Source: Pseudomonadota bacterium (GTDB taxonomy: Bacteria > Pseudomonadota > Alphaproteobacteria > Dongiales > Dongiaceae). Taken from it: a stretch of DNA of 64,000 nucleotides. Each line of letters starts with the position of its first letter. Position 1 is the first letter of the stretch. Positions 27,456-35,925 of this stretch are shown here, in pieces. Made by a program: the position numbers and the translations under genes. The stretch covers positions 434,001-498,000 of the forward strand of contig JACPDN010000010.1 of the NCBI GenBank assembly GCA_016183985.1, in the 5' to 3' direction. The notes below the pieces were generated by a model. It saw only the letters and a list, made by a program, of their open reading frames with translations, made no database searches and was not told the DNA's origin.

Positions 27456-28496
27456 ATGAAACTCGATAAGCAGCCGCTCGAAAAATTCCTGAAAGACCCG
27501 GCGCAGAATGTCGCCGCGGCGCTGGTCTTCGGTCCCGACGAAGGCATGGTGCATGAACGCGTCATGGCGATGAGCCGCGCCGTCCTTGGAGATGGTGACG
27601 ATCCCTTCCGCCTGACCGAGCTCACCGGCGACGAGATCAAGGCCGACCCCGCGCGCCTCATCGACGAAGCGCGCGCGATTGCCATGATGGGCGGGCGTCG
27701 TGTCGTGCGCGTCACCCGCGTCAGCGACACGCATGAGCCGGCCTTTGCGGCACTGCTTGCCGATCACAAGGACAGCGCGCAATGCCTGGTCGTCATCGAG
27801 GCAGGTGATATCGGCGGCAAGTCATCGCTGAAGCGTCTCTTCGAGAATGCGCCCCACGCCGCCGCCATCGCCTGCTACCGCGACGAGGCGGCCGCCCTTC
27901 CCGCGCTCATCACGCAACATCTCAAAGCTGCCGGCATCGAGATCGATCGCGACGCCGTTGCTTATCTCGCCGCCAATCTCGGCGGCGATCGCGGCATCAC
28001 GCGCGCCGAGCTCGACAAGCTCGTTCTCTATATGGGGCCAATGCTTCAAGATGGGGAAAAGAGGGTCAGCCTCGAAGACGCCATGGCCAATGTCGGCGAT
28101 CAATCGGCCATCGGCCAGGACGATCTCTGCACCGCCATCGGCCTAGGCGATTTGAAAGGCCTTGAACGCCAGATCGAGCGCAACCTTGCCGAGAGCAATG
28201 AGATCTCGCTCATTCGCGCGGTCTCGCGCCATTTCATGAAGCTCCATCAGGTGACGGCCCGCATGGCGCGTGGCGAGCAGCTGGAAGCGGCAATGGCCGG
28301 CCTGCGTCCACCGGTCTTCTGGAAGGCGGTCGACGGCTTCAAGGCGCAATGCCGCCGCTGGCCCGCCGAGACCATCGGCCAGGCTCTCTTGCGCCTCACC
28401 GAGATCGAGGCCGAAGCCATGCGCCAGCACCAATTCGCCGACACCCTCACCCGCCGCGGCCTGATGGAAATCGCCGCCATGGCGGGAAAGCGGTAG
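27456..28496 (+). CDS. holA: DNA polymerase III subunit delta
   Basis: The clamp-loader delta subunit that opens the beta clamp. 346 residues. N-terminal P-loop-like but degenerate domain (ALVFGPDEGMVHERV), the MMGGRRVVRV strand, and C-terminal domain with AELDKLVLYMG, consistent with the delta family. It follows lptE after 21 bases in the leuS-lptE-holA operon; parB, often next in this order, is nearby on the opposite strand. Confidence 0.94.
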   Translation: MKLDKQPLEKFLKDPAQNVAAALVFGPDEGMVHERVMAMSRAVLGDGDDPFRLTELTGDEIKADPARLIDEARAIAMMGGRRVVRVTRVSDTHEPAFAALLADHKDSAQCLVVIEAGDIGGKSSLKRLFENAPHAAAIACYRDEAAALPALITQHLKAAGIEIDRDAVAYLAANLGGDRGITRAELDKLVLYMGPMLQDGEKRVSLEDAMANVGDQSAIGQDDLCTAIGLGDLKGLERQIERNLAESNEISLIRAVSRHFMKLHQVTARMARGEQLEAAMAGLRPPVFWKAVDGFKAQCRRWPAETIGQALLRLTEIEAEAMRQHQFADTLTRRGLMEIAAMAGKR

Positions 28497-28505
28497 CAGG
28501 GCCCC

Positions 28506-29300
28506 TCACCCCTGCGCCACTTTGAGATAGGACACGCGCGGTGCCGGCGCCGGGGCGACCGGGGCCGCCGGCTTCTGCGCTTTCGCGAACGGACTCAAGC
28601 CCAGCCAGATCTGCATGTGGCGCGCGATTTCCTTATCACCGCTGGCATCGAAGCGACCGGCTGAAATTTCGGCGGCCACGGTGCTGATGCCCATCCAGAT
28701 CGCGGTCATGGATTTGAGCGGCGTCTCGACATAGAGGTCGACCTCGAAACCGGGATCGGTTTGGCAAAGATCGACATCGCCGGCATGGACCACCAGCCAC
28801 CAATCGCGTCGATTGGGCAGTTCCGGAAAGTTGAACTGGATCGTGCAGCGGCGCGGCGGCAAGGGCTGCGGGTTCAAATGCCGGCGCATGTCCCACATCA
28901 GGAGCGATGCGTCGAGATTCTTGAGCGACTTCTGGGTATCGACCCAGCGTGTGCCCCAGAAGCCAAGAGCCATCACCAGCTCACGCAGATTCTCACCGGC
29001 GGGGGTAAGCTGATAGGCGCCGTTCTCGCTGATGAGCAAACCGCTCTGCTGCATCTCCTTGAGGCGCCGTGACAACAGGGTGGGCGAGATGCGCGGCACG
29101 CCGCGTTTCAAATCATTGAAATGCCGGCTGCCGCATAGCAGCTCGCGCAGGATGAGTGGCGTCCAGCGGGTGCAGAAGATTTCCGCCGCCATCGCCACAG
29201 GACAGAACTGCCCATAGCCTAGGCCCTCGCCTTCTGCCGCCAGGCCGCGGGCGCTGGGAACAGATGCAGCCGGGGCTTGTGTACCGATCGGGGTATCCAT
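28506..29300 (-). CDS. HxlR-family regulator with C-terminal sterol-carrier-like domain
   Basis: 264 residues from the ATG at 29300 (AGAGG upstream). The winged HTH of the HxlR family lies at about 25-125 (RWTPLILRELLCGSRHFNDL, then ISPTLLSRRLKEMQQSGLL). The C-terminal 110 residues, beginning near FNFPELPNRRDWWLVVHAGDVDL, resemble the SCP2-like domain often fused in this regulator group. It is divergent from the acyl-CoA-dehydrogenase-like gene at 29518 and probably represses it. The longer open frame reaching 29741 runs through that gene and is rejected. Confidence 0.87.
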   Translation of the reverse strand: MDTPIGTQAPAASVPSARGLAAEGEGLGYGQFCPVAMAAEIFCTRWTPLILRELLCGSRHFNDLKRGVPRISPTLLSRRLKEMQQSGLLISENGAYQLTPAGENLRELVMALGFWGTRWVDTQKSLKNLDASLLMWDMRRHLNPQPLPPRRCTIQFNFPELPNRRDWWLVVHAGDVDLCQTDPGFEVDLYVETPLKSMTAIWMGISTVAAEISAGRFDASGDKEIARHMQIWLGLSPFAKAQKPAAPVAPAPAPRVSYLKVAQG

Positions 29301-29338
29301 GGATGCCTCTCTCATGAAGGTAGTCCGTCGAATGGTGC

Positions 29339-29432
29339 CCCTGATACACCCGCTACAAAATCTGAAGCGTCTACCGATTGGGAGAGGTGATGACATGAAG
29401 TGATTTTTTAGGGAAAGCGCACCCTGATACAC
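29339..29432. promoter_or_regulatory. Direct-repeat operator candidates for the HxlR regulator
   Basis: CCCTGATACAC occurs twice in the same orientation, at 29339-29349 and 29422-29432, within the 217-base gap between the divergent HxlR and acyl-CoA-dehydrogenase genes. An 11-base exact repeat in so short a gap is unlikely by chance, so these are good candidate binding sites. Confidence 0.5.
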
Positions 29433-29517
29433 TTCCGTGACTAGAGGGCTTGGCGCCGTCGGTGCATTTGATGAGGCGGGATGACCGCACCATCGATTTG
29501 GACAGAGGAGCTTACCC

Positions 29518-30672
29518 ATGAACCGCCCGCAGGAAACTGCCGCCATTGACCATCCGGCTGATTTCACCGCCCGCGCCCACGCGCTGGGTCCGGCCTTCGC
29601 CGCGCGCGTCATCGCTGCCGATGAGACCGACGCTTTCGTTGCCGAGAATTTCGCGGCACTCAAGGAAGCCGGCCTGATTGAGGCCGGCGTGCCGACCGAT
29701 TTCGGCGGTGGCGGCGCCAGCATCGCTGAGCTTTGCAGCATGCTGCGCGAGATCGCGCATCATTGCAGCTCAACGGCACTTGCCTTTGCCATGCACACCC
29801 ATCAGGTGGCGATCCCCGCCTGGCGCTGGCAGCGCCAGCAGGCAGCACCGGTGGTGCCGCTGCTGAAGCGGGTCGCCGCCGAGCGCCTGGTGTTGCTCTC
29901 CAGCGGCGGCTCGGATTGGATCGCGGGTTCGGGTGAGGCGCAGAAGGTCGAGGGCGGCTATCGCATCACCGCGCGGAAAGTTTTTACGTCCGCGGCACCG
30001 ATCGGCGATCTGCTGATGACCGGTGCCGTGTGGGAGGCGGCGCCGGATGGCCCGAGCGTCTTGCATTTCGGCATCCCGATGAAATCGCCGCATGTGAAGG
30101 TGCTGACCAATTGGAAGGCCATGGGCATGCGCGGCACCGGCTCGCATGACGTCATGATCGACGGCCATGTGGTACCGGAAGAAGCCGTCGCCTTGAAGCG
30201 CAAGCAGGGTGAGTGGCATCCGCTCTTCCACATCATCACGATGATCGCCTTCCCGCTCATCTACGCCGCCTATCTCGGCGTTGCCGAAGCGGCACGCATG
30301 CGCGCCGTCGAGATGGCATGCAAGCGGCGCATGAGCGAACATGTGATGAGCTTGGTCGGGCGCATGGATACCGAGCTTCGTGCCGCGCAATGGGCCCATG
30401 CCGAAATGGTCCGCATCGCTGAAACCGCAGCGCCGGGCGCCGCCACCACCAACGAGATCATGATCGGCCGCGCGCTCGTCGCCCGCCACGCCATCGCCGC
30501 GGTCGAGCTGGCCATGGAGGCGGCAGGCGGTGCCGGTTTCTACCGCGACGCCGGGTTAGAGCGCCTCTTCCGCGACATCCAAGGCGCAAGATTCCACCCG
30601 ATGCAACAGGGCCCCCAAGCAACTTACGCCGGCCGCATCGCGCTAGGTCTCGATGTGTCGACGGTGTTTTGA
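29518..30672 (+). CDS. Acyl-CoA dehydrogenase-family flavoprotein
   Basis: A 384-residue protein with the acyl-CoA dehydrogenase fold: N-terminal helical domain (ALKEAGLIEAGVPTDFGG), central beta domain (GGYRITARKVFTSAAPIGD) and C-terminal helical domain (AAGGAGFYRDAGLERLFRDIQGARFHPMQQ). The last block ends in HPMQQ, which fits the DszC-like, flavin-dependent monooxygenase branch better than classical dehydrogenases, whose ending is ..EGT..; I do not see the catalytic Glu of beta-oxidation enzymes. A ribosome site GAGGAG precedes the ATG. The divergent HxlR gene suggests substrate-induced expression. Confidence 0.85.
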   Translation: MNRPQETAAIDHPADFTARAHALGPAFAARVIAADETDAFVAENFAALKEAGLIEAGVPTDFGGGGASIAELCSMLREIAHHCSSTALAFAMHTHQVAIPAWRWQRQQAAPVVPLLKRVAAERLVLLSSGGSDWIAGSGEAQKVEGGYRITARKVFTSAAPIGDLLMTGAVWEAAPDGPSVLHFGIPMKSPHVKVLTNWKAMGMRGTGSHDVMIDGHVVPEEAVALKRKQGEWHPLFHIITMIAFPLIYAAYLGVAEAARMRAVEMACKRRMSEHVMSLVGRMDTELRAAQWAHAEMVRIAETAAPGAATTNEIMIGRALVARHAIAAVELAMEAAGGAGFYRDAGLERLFRDIQGARFHPMQQGPQATYAGRIALGLDVSTVF

Positions 30673-30695
30673 CGGAGCGGGACTGACGGATAGAC

Positions 30696-30847
30696 CCCCC
30701 TCTCCCCGACCCTCCCCCACGTTGGGGGGAGGGGGTCCGACCGAGCTCGCAACAGCATTCGCGTTCAAGCTGGCTCGAATTCCCTCCCCCCGCCCGCCGA
30801 CGCATGTCGGCATTCGCCGACCGTGGGGGCGGGTTAGGGAGAGGGGG
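30696..30847. repeat. Family 2 C/G palindrome pair (152 bp)
   Basis: Outer arms of 25 bases at 30696-30720 and 30823-30847 are inverted copies with three mismatches, both of the form CCCCCTCTCCC..ACCC.CCCCCAC. An inner hairpin (ACCCTCCCCC/GGGGGGAGGG) sits at about 30709-30735. It fills most of the gap between the acyl-CoA-dehydrogenase-like gene and the secreted nuclease gene. Confidence 0.7.
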
Positions 30848-30926
30848 CGCATCAGCGCGAACTTCTCGCGCGCGCCGCTCGTCCCGGTCGGTTGCGTCGA
30901 CTCGGGCGGGACGCTGCTGATGGGGG

Positions 30927-31364
30927 ATGCTTCGCCCGTTCCTCCTCATTCTCGCCATCGCCTTCACCGCCCCCGCTCTTGCCAGCCCCGGCGAGGGCGG
31001 GCGCTATGAATGGCCGGTTGTCGGCGTCATCGATGGCGACACGTTGAAAATCCATCTGCCCGGCCTGCCCGCCGAATTGCAGCCGGTGAAAGTGCGCGTG
31101 CGCGGCATTGATACGCCGGAGCTCAAGGGCAAATGCGCCTCAGAAAAAGCGGCGGCGAAAAAGGCCGGCAGCTTCACGCGCAACCTGATCGACGCTGCCA
31201 ATGCAGCAAAACGCCGGATCCATTTTTCCAAGATCGATTGGGACAAATATGGCGGCCGCATCGACGCCGATATCGCCATCGACGGCAGATCGCTCGCCGA
31301 CATGCTGGTCAGTGCGGGCTTGGCGCGCCGCTATGACGGCGGCAAGCGCGGCGGCTGGTGTTGA
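30927..31364 (+). CDS. Exported thermonuclease-like (SNase) protein
   Basis: A 145-residue staphylococcal-nuclease-fold protein with a signal peptide (MLRPFLLILAIAFTAPALAS, cleavage after about residue 19). SNase landmarks: VIDGDTLKI, VRVRGIDTPELKG with the catalytic Arg and Asp, and KYGGRIDADI carrying the second Arg. Probably a periplasmic or secreted nuclease. It is convergent with parB, 7 bases from its stop, with no terminator between. The terminal Cys and the GGKRGGWC tail are common in alphaproteobacterial members. Confidence 0.9.
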   Translation: MLRPFLLILAIAFTAPALASPGEGGRYEWPVVGVIDGDTLKIHLPGLPAELQPVKVRVRGIDTPELKGKCASEKAAAKKAGSFTRNLIDAANAAKRRIHFSKIDWDKYGGRIDADIAIDGRSLADMLVSAGLARRYDGGKRGGWC

Positions 31365-31371
31365 GCCCGTC

Positions 31372-32265
31372 TTACCGCAGCTTCTCGATGATGTCGTCGA
31401 GCTGATCGAGGCTTTTATAATGCAGCGTGAGGCTGCCGCCCTTGCCGTTGAAATCGATCTCGACCTTGAGGCCGAGGCGCGCGGCCAAATCGCTCTCGAG
31501 CGCCTTGGTGTCAGCGTCCTTTTCCTTGGGCGCCTTCTTCGCCTTCAGGGTCTTCAGCAGCGATTTCGGTTTGTAATTGTCGGCGAGTTTCTCGGTCTGG
31601 CGCACGTTCAAGCCTTGCGCCACCACTTCGGAGGCAAGGCTCACCGGGTCGGAGCATTTCAGCAAGGCGCGCGCGTGCCCGGCGGTCAAGCGGCCATCGG
31701 TCAACATCGAGCGGACAGCGCCTGGGAGATCCATCAGGCGCAGGAGATTGGCAATGGCTGAGCGCGACTTGCCCATGCGCTCTGCCAATTCTTCTTGCGT
31801 GTATTTGAACTCGTCCATCAGGCGGCGATAGCCTTCCGCTTCTTCGAGCGGACCCAGATCCTGGCGCTGGATGTTTTCGACCAGCGCGCTTTCGAGGGCG
31901 TCGCGATCCGTGAGTGTCCTCTCGACCACCGGCACTTCATGGAGCTGCGCCAGCTGTGCCGCGCGCCAGCGGCGTTCGCCGGCGATGATCTCGAAATTGC
32001 CCTTTGGTTTGGCAGGATGCGGCCGCACCAGGATCGGCTGCAGCACGCCATTGCTGCGGATCGACTGCGCGAGATCTTCCAGCGCCTGCGTGTTGAACGT
32101 GCCGCGCGGCTGATACTTGCCCGGATGCAGGAACTCGATCGGCACATGGCGCTGGCCGGCAATGGGTGCCGCCGTCGCCGCATCGGCCGGCGCAATCGTC
32201 GCCGCCACCACCGCATCATTGCCCAACAAGGCCGAGAGGCCCCGCCCCAGATGTTTCTTCGCCAT
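31372..32265 (-). CDS. parB: Chromosome-partitioning protein ParB
   Basis: CTP-dependent DNA clamp that loads at parS sites and recruits SMC. 297 residues. The N-terminal CTPase region includes PRGTFNTQALEDLAQSIRSNG and GERRWRAAQLAQL; the HTH core (about 130-190) has EELAERMGKSRSAIANLLRLMDLP; the C-terminal dimerisation domain ends LDQLDDIIEKLR. Its parS targets lie 1.6-3.6 kb away in rsmG and mnmG. It follows parA on the minus strand after 175 bases holding a large palindrome. Confidence 0.97.
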   Translation of the reverse strand: MAKKHLGRGLSALLGNDAVVAATIAPADAATAAPIAGQRHVPIEFLHPGKYQPRGTFNTQALEDLAQSIRSNGVLQPILVRPHPAKPKGNFEIIAGERRWRAAQLAQLHEVPVVERTLTDRDALESALVENIQRQDLGPLEEAEGYRRLMDEFKYTQEELAERMGKSRSAIANLLRLMDLPGAVRSMLTDGRLTAGHARALLKCSDPVSLASEVVAQGLNVRQTEKLADNYKPKSLLKTLKAKKAPKEKDADTKALESDLAARLGLKVEIDFNGKGGSLTLHYKSLDQLDDIIEKLR

Positions 32266-32302
32266 GATCGTCTTTTCTATTCGGCTCTAATCTTCAGTCT
32301 CG

Positions 32303-32411
32303 CCCCCCTCCCCGACCCTCCCCCTAAAGGGAGAGGGAGAAGAGGCGCGATCGTCTCCGACAACTCGCTGCAGTCCTCTCTCCCTTTAGGGGGAGAGTTA
32401 GAGAGGGGAGG
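32303..32411. repeat. Family 2 C/G palindrome between parA and parB
   Basis: A 109-bp element with inverted arms; each arm contains CTCCCCCTAAAGGGAGAG-type sequence, so it is a pair of hairpins facing each other. It fills the parA-parB gap, where most genomes have the two genes nearly adjacent. In the transcript it would form stable RNA structure between the two coding regions. Confidence 0.75.
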
Positions 32412-32440
32412 CGTTGCCGCACACTCTCTATCTGCCCGCG

Positions 32441-33268
32441 TCACGCCACCTTCAGCGATCGGCCCTCGAGCCCCTGCTCCCGCCGCAGCAATTCGCTGGC
32501 CAGATGGATATAGGCCTGGGACCCTGCGCAGCGGATGTCATAGAGGAGTGCGGGCTTGCCGTAGGACGGCGCTTCGGCGATGCGGACATTGCGGGGGATC
32601 GCGGTCTCATAGACCTTCGGCCCAAAATGCGCGCGCACATCGGCGGCGACCTGTTCATTCAAGGATGAGCGCTTGTCGTACATGGTCAGCACCACGCCCT
32701 GGATCTCGAGCACCGGATTGAGATTCTGCTTCACGCGCTCGACCGTCTTGATCAGCTGCGACAATCCCTCCAGCGCATAGAATTCGCATTGCAGCGGCAC
32801 CAGCACGCAATCGGCGGCGACCATCGCATTCAAGGTGAGCAATGAGAGCGAGGGCGGGCAATCGATGAGGACGAAATCGTAAGCGAGGTTGGCCGCGGCC
32901 AACGCGTCCTTCAGGCGATATTCGCGCCGCTCCAGGTCGATGAGCTCGATTTCGGCGCCCGCCAAGTCCGGTGTAGTGGGGACGATCGACATGCCCGGCA
33001 CGATGGTGCCCTGTGTCGCGTCTGAGATCGCCGCACCATCGACCAGCACTTCATAGGCGCCGGTTTCGCGCTGGGCGTTTTCGAGGCCGAGACCCGTCGA
33101 GGCATTGCCCTGGGGATCGAGATCTATGATCAGGACTTTTTTCCCACAAGCAGCCAGGGCGGTCGCCAGATTGACGGCGGTCGTGGTTTTGCCCACCCCG
33201 CCCTTCTGGTTGACCACGGCCATGATGCGCGGATGCATGGCATTGGGATGCGAATTACCACCGCTCAC
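32441..33268 (-). CDS. parA: Chromosome-partitioning ATPase ParA
   Basis: Walker-type ATPase that drives origin segregation with ParB. 275 residues from a GTG at 33268, chosen because it overlaps the rsmG stop by one base (TAGTG) and has GGGGGA just upstream; an ATG at 33238 would shorten it by ten residues. The deviant Walker A is QKGGVGKTTT (21-30), and the Walker B region is DFVLIDCPPSLSLL. Soj/ParA of the chromosomal type, without an N-terminal HTH. Confidence 0.97.
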   Translation of the reverse strand: MSGGNSHPNAMHPRIMAVVNQKGGVGKTTTAVNLATALAACGKKVLIIDLDPQGNASTGLGLENAQRETGAYEVLVDGAAISDATQGTIVPGMSIVPTTPDLAGAEIELIDLERREYRLKDALAAANLAYDFVLIDCPPSLSLLTLNAMVAADCVLVPLQCEFYALEGLSQLIKTVERVKQNLNPVLEIQGVVLTMYDKRSSLNEQVAADVRAHFGPKVYETAIPRNVRIAEAPSYGKPALLYDIRCAGSQAYIHLASELLRREQGLEGRSLKVA

Positions 33269-33915
33269 TATTGTCCCCCGTTCGATCCCAATCGGCGCTT
33301 GATGTTGGAGAGCTTCAGAATGACGCCGCTGGGGTCGGTGAGACTCCCATGGCGTGTCGCCGCCATATTCCAGGACCGGCTTGCCAGGGTCAATTCATCT
33401 TCCGCTTTCGCTCCTTTAAGGAACAGGCAGACGGTCTGCGGCGTGAGGTAAGGCTCGGCCCAATCCAGCAATTGGTCGAGGGCGGCCAAGGCACGCGCCG
33501 TGATGATCGGTGCCTTCCAGGCCTGGGCGGCCTCGATCCGCGTGGTGTGGACTTTGACCCGGTTCAGTACCCCAGCCTGTCTGGCGCATTCCAGAAGAAA
33601 GGCGCCCTTGCGCTGGTCGGAATCGACCAGATGCACCTCGCGCTCGGTCATCATGGCAAGGACCAGGCCGGGAAAGCCGGCGCCGGAACCGAGATCGGTG
33701 ATGGGGTCATCGCCCTCGGGCAATAGCGGCAGGAGCTGGGCGGAATCCAGGAAATGCCGTCGCCAGAGCTCCTGGAGGCTGTCCTTGGCCACCAGATTGA
33801 TCTTCGCCTGCCATTTCCTGAGCAGGGCGTCATAGGTCTCAAGCCTGGAAAATGTTTCACGTGAAACATTTTGGCCGAGGCGGCTCATCTCTGAGGCGAA
33901 TTGGGCGGGAGTCAT
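33268..33915 (-). CDS. rsmG: 16S rRNA (guanine-N7)-methyltransferase RsmG
   Basis: Methylates G527 of 16S rRNA. 215 residues. The SAM motif is DLGSGAGFPGLVLAMM, with VHLVDSDQRKGAFL and ITARALAALDQLLDWAEPYL. The segment NVSRETFSRLE near residue 16 is encoded by a perfect parS site, a common arrangement in alphaproteobacteria. It lies between mnmG and parA in the mnmE-mnmG-rsmG-parA-parB order typical of the origin region. Confidence 0.97.
   Translation of the reverse strand: MTPAQFASEMSRLGQNVSRETFSRLETYDALLRKWQAKINLVAKDSLQELWRRHFLDSAQLLPLLPEGDDPITDLGSGAGFPGLVLAMMTEREVHLVDSDQRKGAFLLECARQAGVLNRVKVHTTRIEAAQAWKAPIITARALAALDQLLDWAEPYLTPQTVCLFLKGAKAEDELTLASRSWNMAATRHGSLTDPSGVILKLSNIKRRLGSNGGQ
33853..33868. 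other. parS site 1
   Basis: Perfect 16-base palindrome TGTTTCACGTGAAACA, the universal chromosomal ParB-binding sequence, inside the 5' part of rsmG. Together with parB and parA it forms the chromosome-segregation locus. Confidence 0.95.
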
Positions 33916-33922
33916 TGAGTAG

Positions 33923-33961
33923 CCCTCTCTCCCCCACGTGGGGGAGGGTTAGGGAGAGGGG
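33923..33961. repeat. Family 2 C/G palindrome
   Basis: CTCCCCCACGTGGGGGAG is a perfect 18-base palindrome, flanked by CCCTCT and AGGGAGAGGG, in the 73-base gap between mnmG and rsmG. Confidence 0.7.
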
Positions 33962-33988
33962 GTGTCAGCACCTGAAAACTCCCATCGA

Positions 33989-35869
33989 TCACGCGCTCTG
34001 CCGCTCCGCCTTCTGCCGCCGGACATGGCGCAGCAAGACCGTGAGGGCCGCCGGGGTAATGCCGGAGATGCGGCCGGCGGCACCGAGCGACGCGGGCCGG
34101 GCGTTTTTGAGCTTCTCGCGGACTTCCGCCGAGAGCGAGGCCACCTGGTCGTAATCGAGATCCTCGGGCAACAGCAGCGCTTCGTCCTTGCGGAAGGCGA
34201 TGATGTCGGCGTCCTGGCGCTTCAGATATCCGGCATAGCGGCCGTCGATTTCGATCTGCTCGGCGATTTCGGGGGCGAAACCGGCCACTTCCGGCCAGAT
34301 CTGCGCCACGCGGGCGAGGTCGATTTCGGGGTAGCTGAGCAGCCCCATCGCAGTCCGGCGCTGGCCGTCCTGGTTGATGGTGAGGCCGTGGTTCTTCAGT
34401 TCATTGGGTGTCGCCGAAAGTTCGGCCATGCGGACGCGCGCCGTTTCCAGCGCCGCCATCTTGGTGGAAAAGGCCGATTCACGGGCGTTTCCGACGCATC
34501 CCCAGGCGATCCCGAGGGCCGTCAGCCGCTGGTCGGCGTTGTCCTGGCGCAGCTGCAGCCGGTATTCGGCGCGGCTGGTGAACATGCGGTAGGGCTCGGC
34601 CGTTCCACGTGAAACAAGGTCGTCGATCATGACGCCGATATAGGCGCTGGCCCGGTCGAGGGTCACACCCGCCCCCGCCCCGCCGGCCAGCCGCGCGGCA
34701 TTGAGGCCGGCCATCAGCCCCTGCGCCGCCGCTTCCTCATAGCCCGTGGTGCCGTTGATCTGCCCGGCCAGGAATAGGCCCGGCAACGCGCGAAGCTCCA
34801 AAGTCGGCTTCAGGGCGCGCGGGTCGACGAAATCGTATTCGATGGCATAGCCCGGGCGCAGCATGACGGCATGCTCGAGCCCGGCGATCGTCTTCAGCAA
34901 ACCCGCCTGCACGTCAGCCGGGAGCGAGGTCGAAATGCCGTTGGGATAGACGGTGTCGTCGTCCAGACCTTCCGGCTCCAGGAAGATCTGGTGCCGGTCC
35001 TTTTCGGCGAACCGCACTACCTTATCCTCGATGGAGGGGCAATAACGCGGCCCCGTCCCCTCGATCTGGCCCGAATAGATGGGCGCGCGGTGGAGGTTGC
35101 CGCGGATCAACTCATGGCCCGCTTGGGATGTATAGGTGATGCCGCAGGCAATCTGGGGCGTCGTGATTTCCCGGGTGAGATACGACATCGGCGCCGGCGG
35201 GTTGTCGCCAGGCTGCGATTCCAGAGATTTCCAATCGATGGTGCGGCCGTCGAGGCGCGGTGGCGTCCCGGTCTTCAGGCGCCCCAACGGCAGGTCGAGG
35301 CGCTTGAGGGTTTCGGCCAGCTTCACCGACGGCGCTTCACCGACACGGCCGGCAGGCATTCGCTCCTCGCCGCAATGGATGAGGCCGTTCAAGAAGGTGC
35401 CCGTGGTCAGCACCACGGCGCCGCAAGCCAAACGCTCGCCCGCCTCGGTCACCACGGCGGCGACACGCCCATCTCTGCCGATCTCCAGATCGGCAGCGGC
35501 GCCGGCCTTGAGGGTGAGGTTGGGCTGCTCGGCGAGGAGGGCCTGGACGGCCTGGCGATAGAGTTTGCGATCGGCCTGGGCGCGGGGGCCACGGACGGCC
35601 GGGCCTTTCGACTGGTTGAGCATGCGGAACTGGATGCCACCCTTATCGATGGCACGCGCCATGATCCCGTCGAGGGCGTCGATCTCGCGCACCAGGTGGC
35701 CCTTGGCCAGGCCGCCGATCGCCGGGTTGCAGGACATCTCGCCGACCTTCAGCAGGTCGTGGGTGAGGAGTAGTGTCCGGGCGCCGAGGCGCGCGGCAGC
35801 CGCTGCCGCTTCCGTTCCGGCATGGCCGCCACCGACCACAATAACGTCGTATGTCTGTTCAGTGCTCAT
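33989..35869 (-). CDS. mnmG: tRNA U34 carboxymethylaminomethyl enzyme MnmG (GidA)
   Basis: FAD protein that works with MnmE to modify U34 of several tRNAs. 626 residues, normal length. The N-terminal Rossmann motif is [19 protein letters not shown], the CNPAIGG block and [10 protein letters not shown] are typical, and the C-terminal helical domain includes YLKRQDADI. The start codon touches a parS site. It follows mnmE by 56 bases on the minus strand. Confidence 0.98.
   Translation of the reverse strand: MSTEQTYDVIVVGGGHAGTEAAAAAARLGARTLLLTHDLLKVGEMSCNPAIGGLAKGHLVREIDALDGIMARAIDKGGIQFRMLNQSKGPAVRGPRAQADRKLYRQAVQALLAEQPNLTLKAGAAADLEIGRDGRVAAVVTEAGERLACGAVVLTTGTFLNGLIHCGEERMPAGRVGEAPSVKLAETLKRLDLPLGRLKTGTPPRLDGRTIDWKSLESQPGDNPPAPMSYLTREITTPQIACGITYTSQAGHELIRGNLHRAPIYSGQIEGTGPRYCPSIEDKVVRFAEKDRHQIFLEPEGLDDDTVYPNGISTSLPADVQAGLLKTIAGLEHAVMLRPGYAIEYDFVDPRALKPTLELRALPGLFLAGQINGTTGYEEAAAQGLMAGLNAARLAGGAGAGVTLDRASAYIGVMIDDLVSRGTAEPYRMFTSRAEYRLQLRQDNADQRLTALGIAWGCVGNARESAFSTKMAALETARVRMAELSATPNELKNHGLTINQDGQRRTAMGLLSYPEIDLARVAQIWPEVAGFAPEIAEQIEIDGRYAGYLKRQDADIIAFRKDEALLLPEDLDYDQVASLSAEVREKLKNARPASLGAAGRISGITPAALTVLLRHVRRQKAERQSA
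34601..34616. other. Degenerate parS-like site
   Basis: CGTTCCACGTGAAACA matches the 16-base parS consensus at 14 positions. It lies inside mnmG, between the two perfect sites. Coding constraint could explain part of the match. Confidence 0.5.
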
Positions 35870-35884
35870 GTTTCACGTGAAACA
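35869..35884. other. parS site 2
   Basis: A second perfect TGTTTCACGTGAAACA, at the start codon of mnmG and extending into the mnmE-mnmG gap, 2.0 kb from site 1. Confidence 0.95.
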
Positions 35885-35925
35885 ATTTCATATTTGCCAT
35901 ATATTTCAATGGCTTGGCAAAATTT

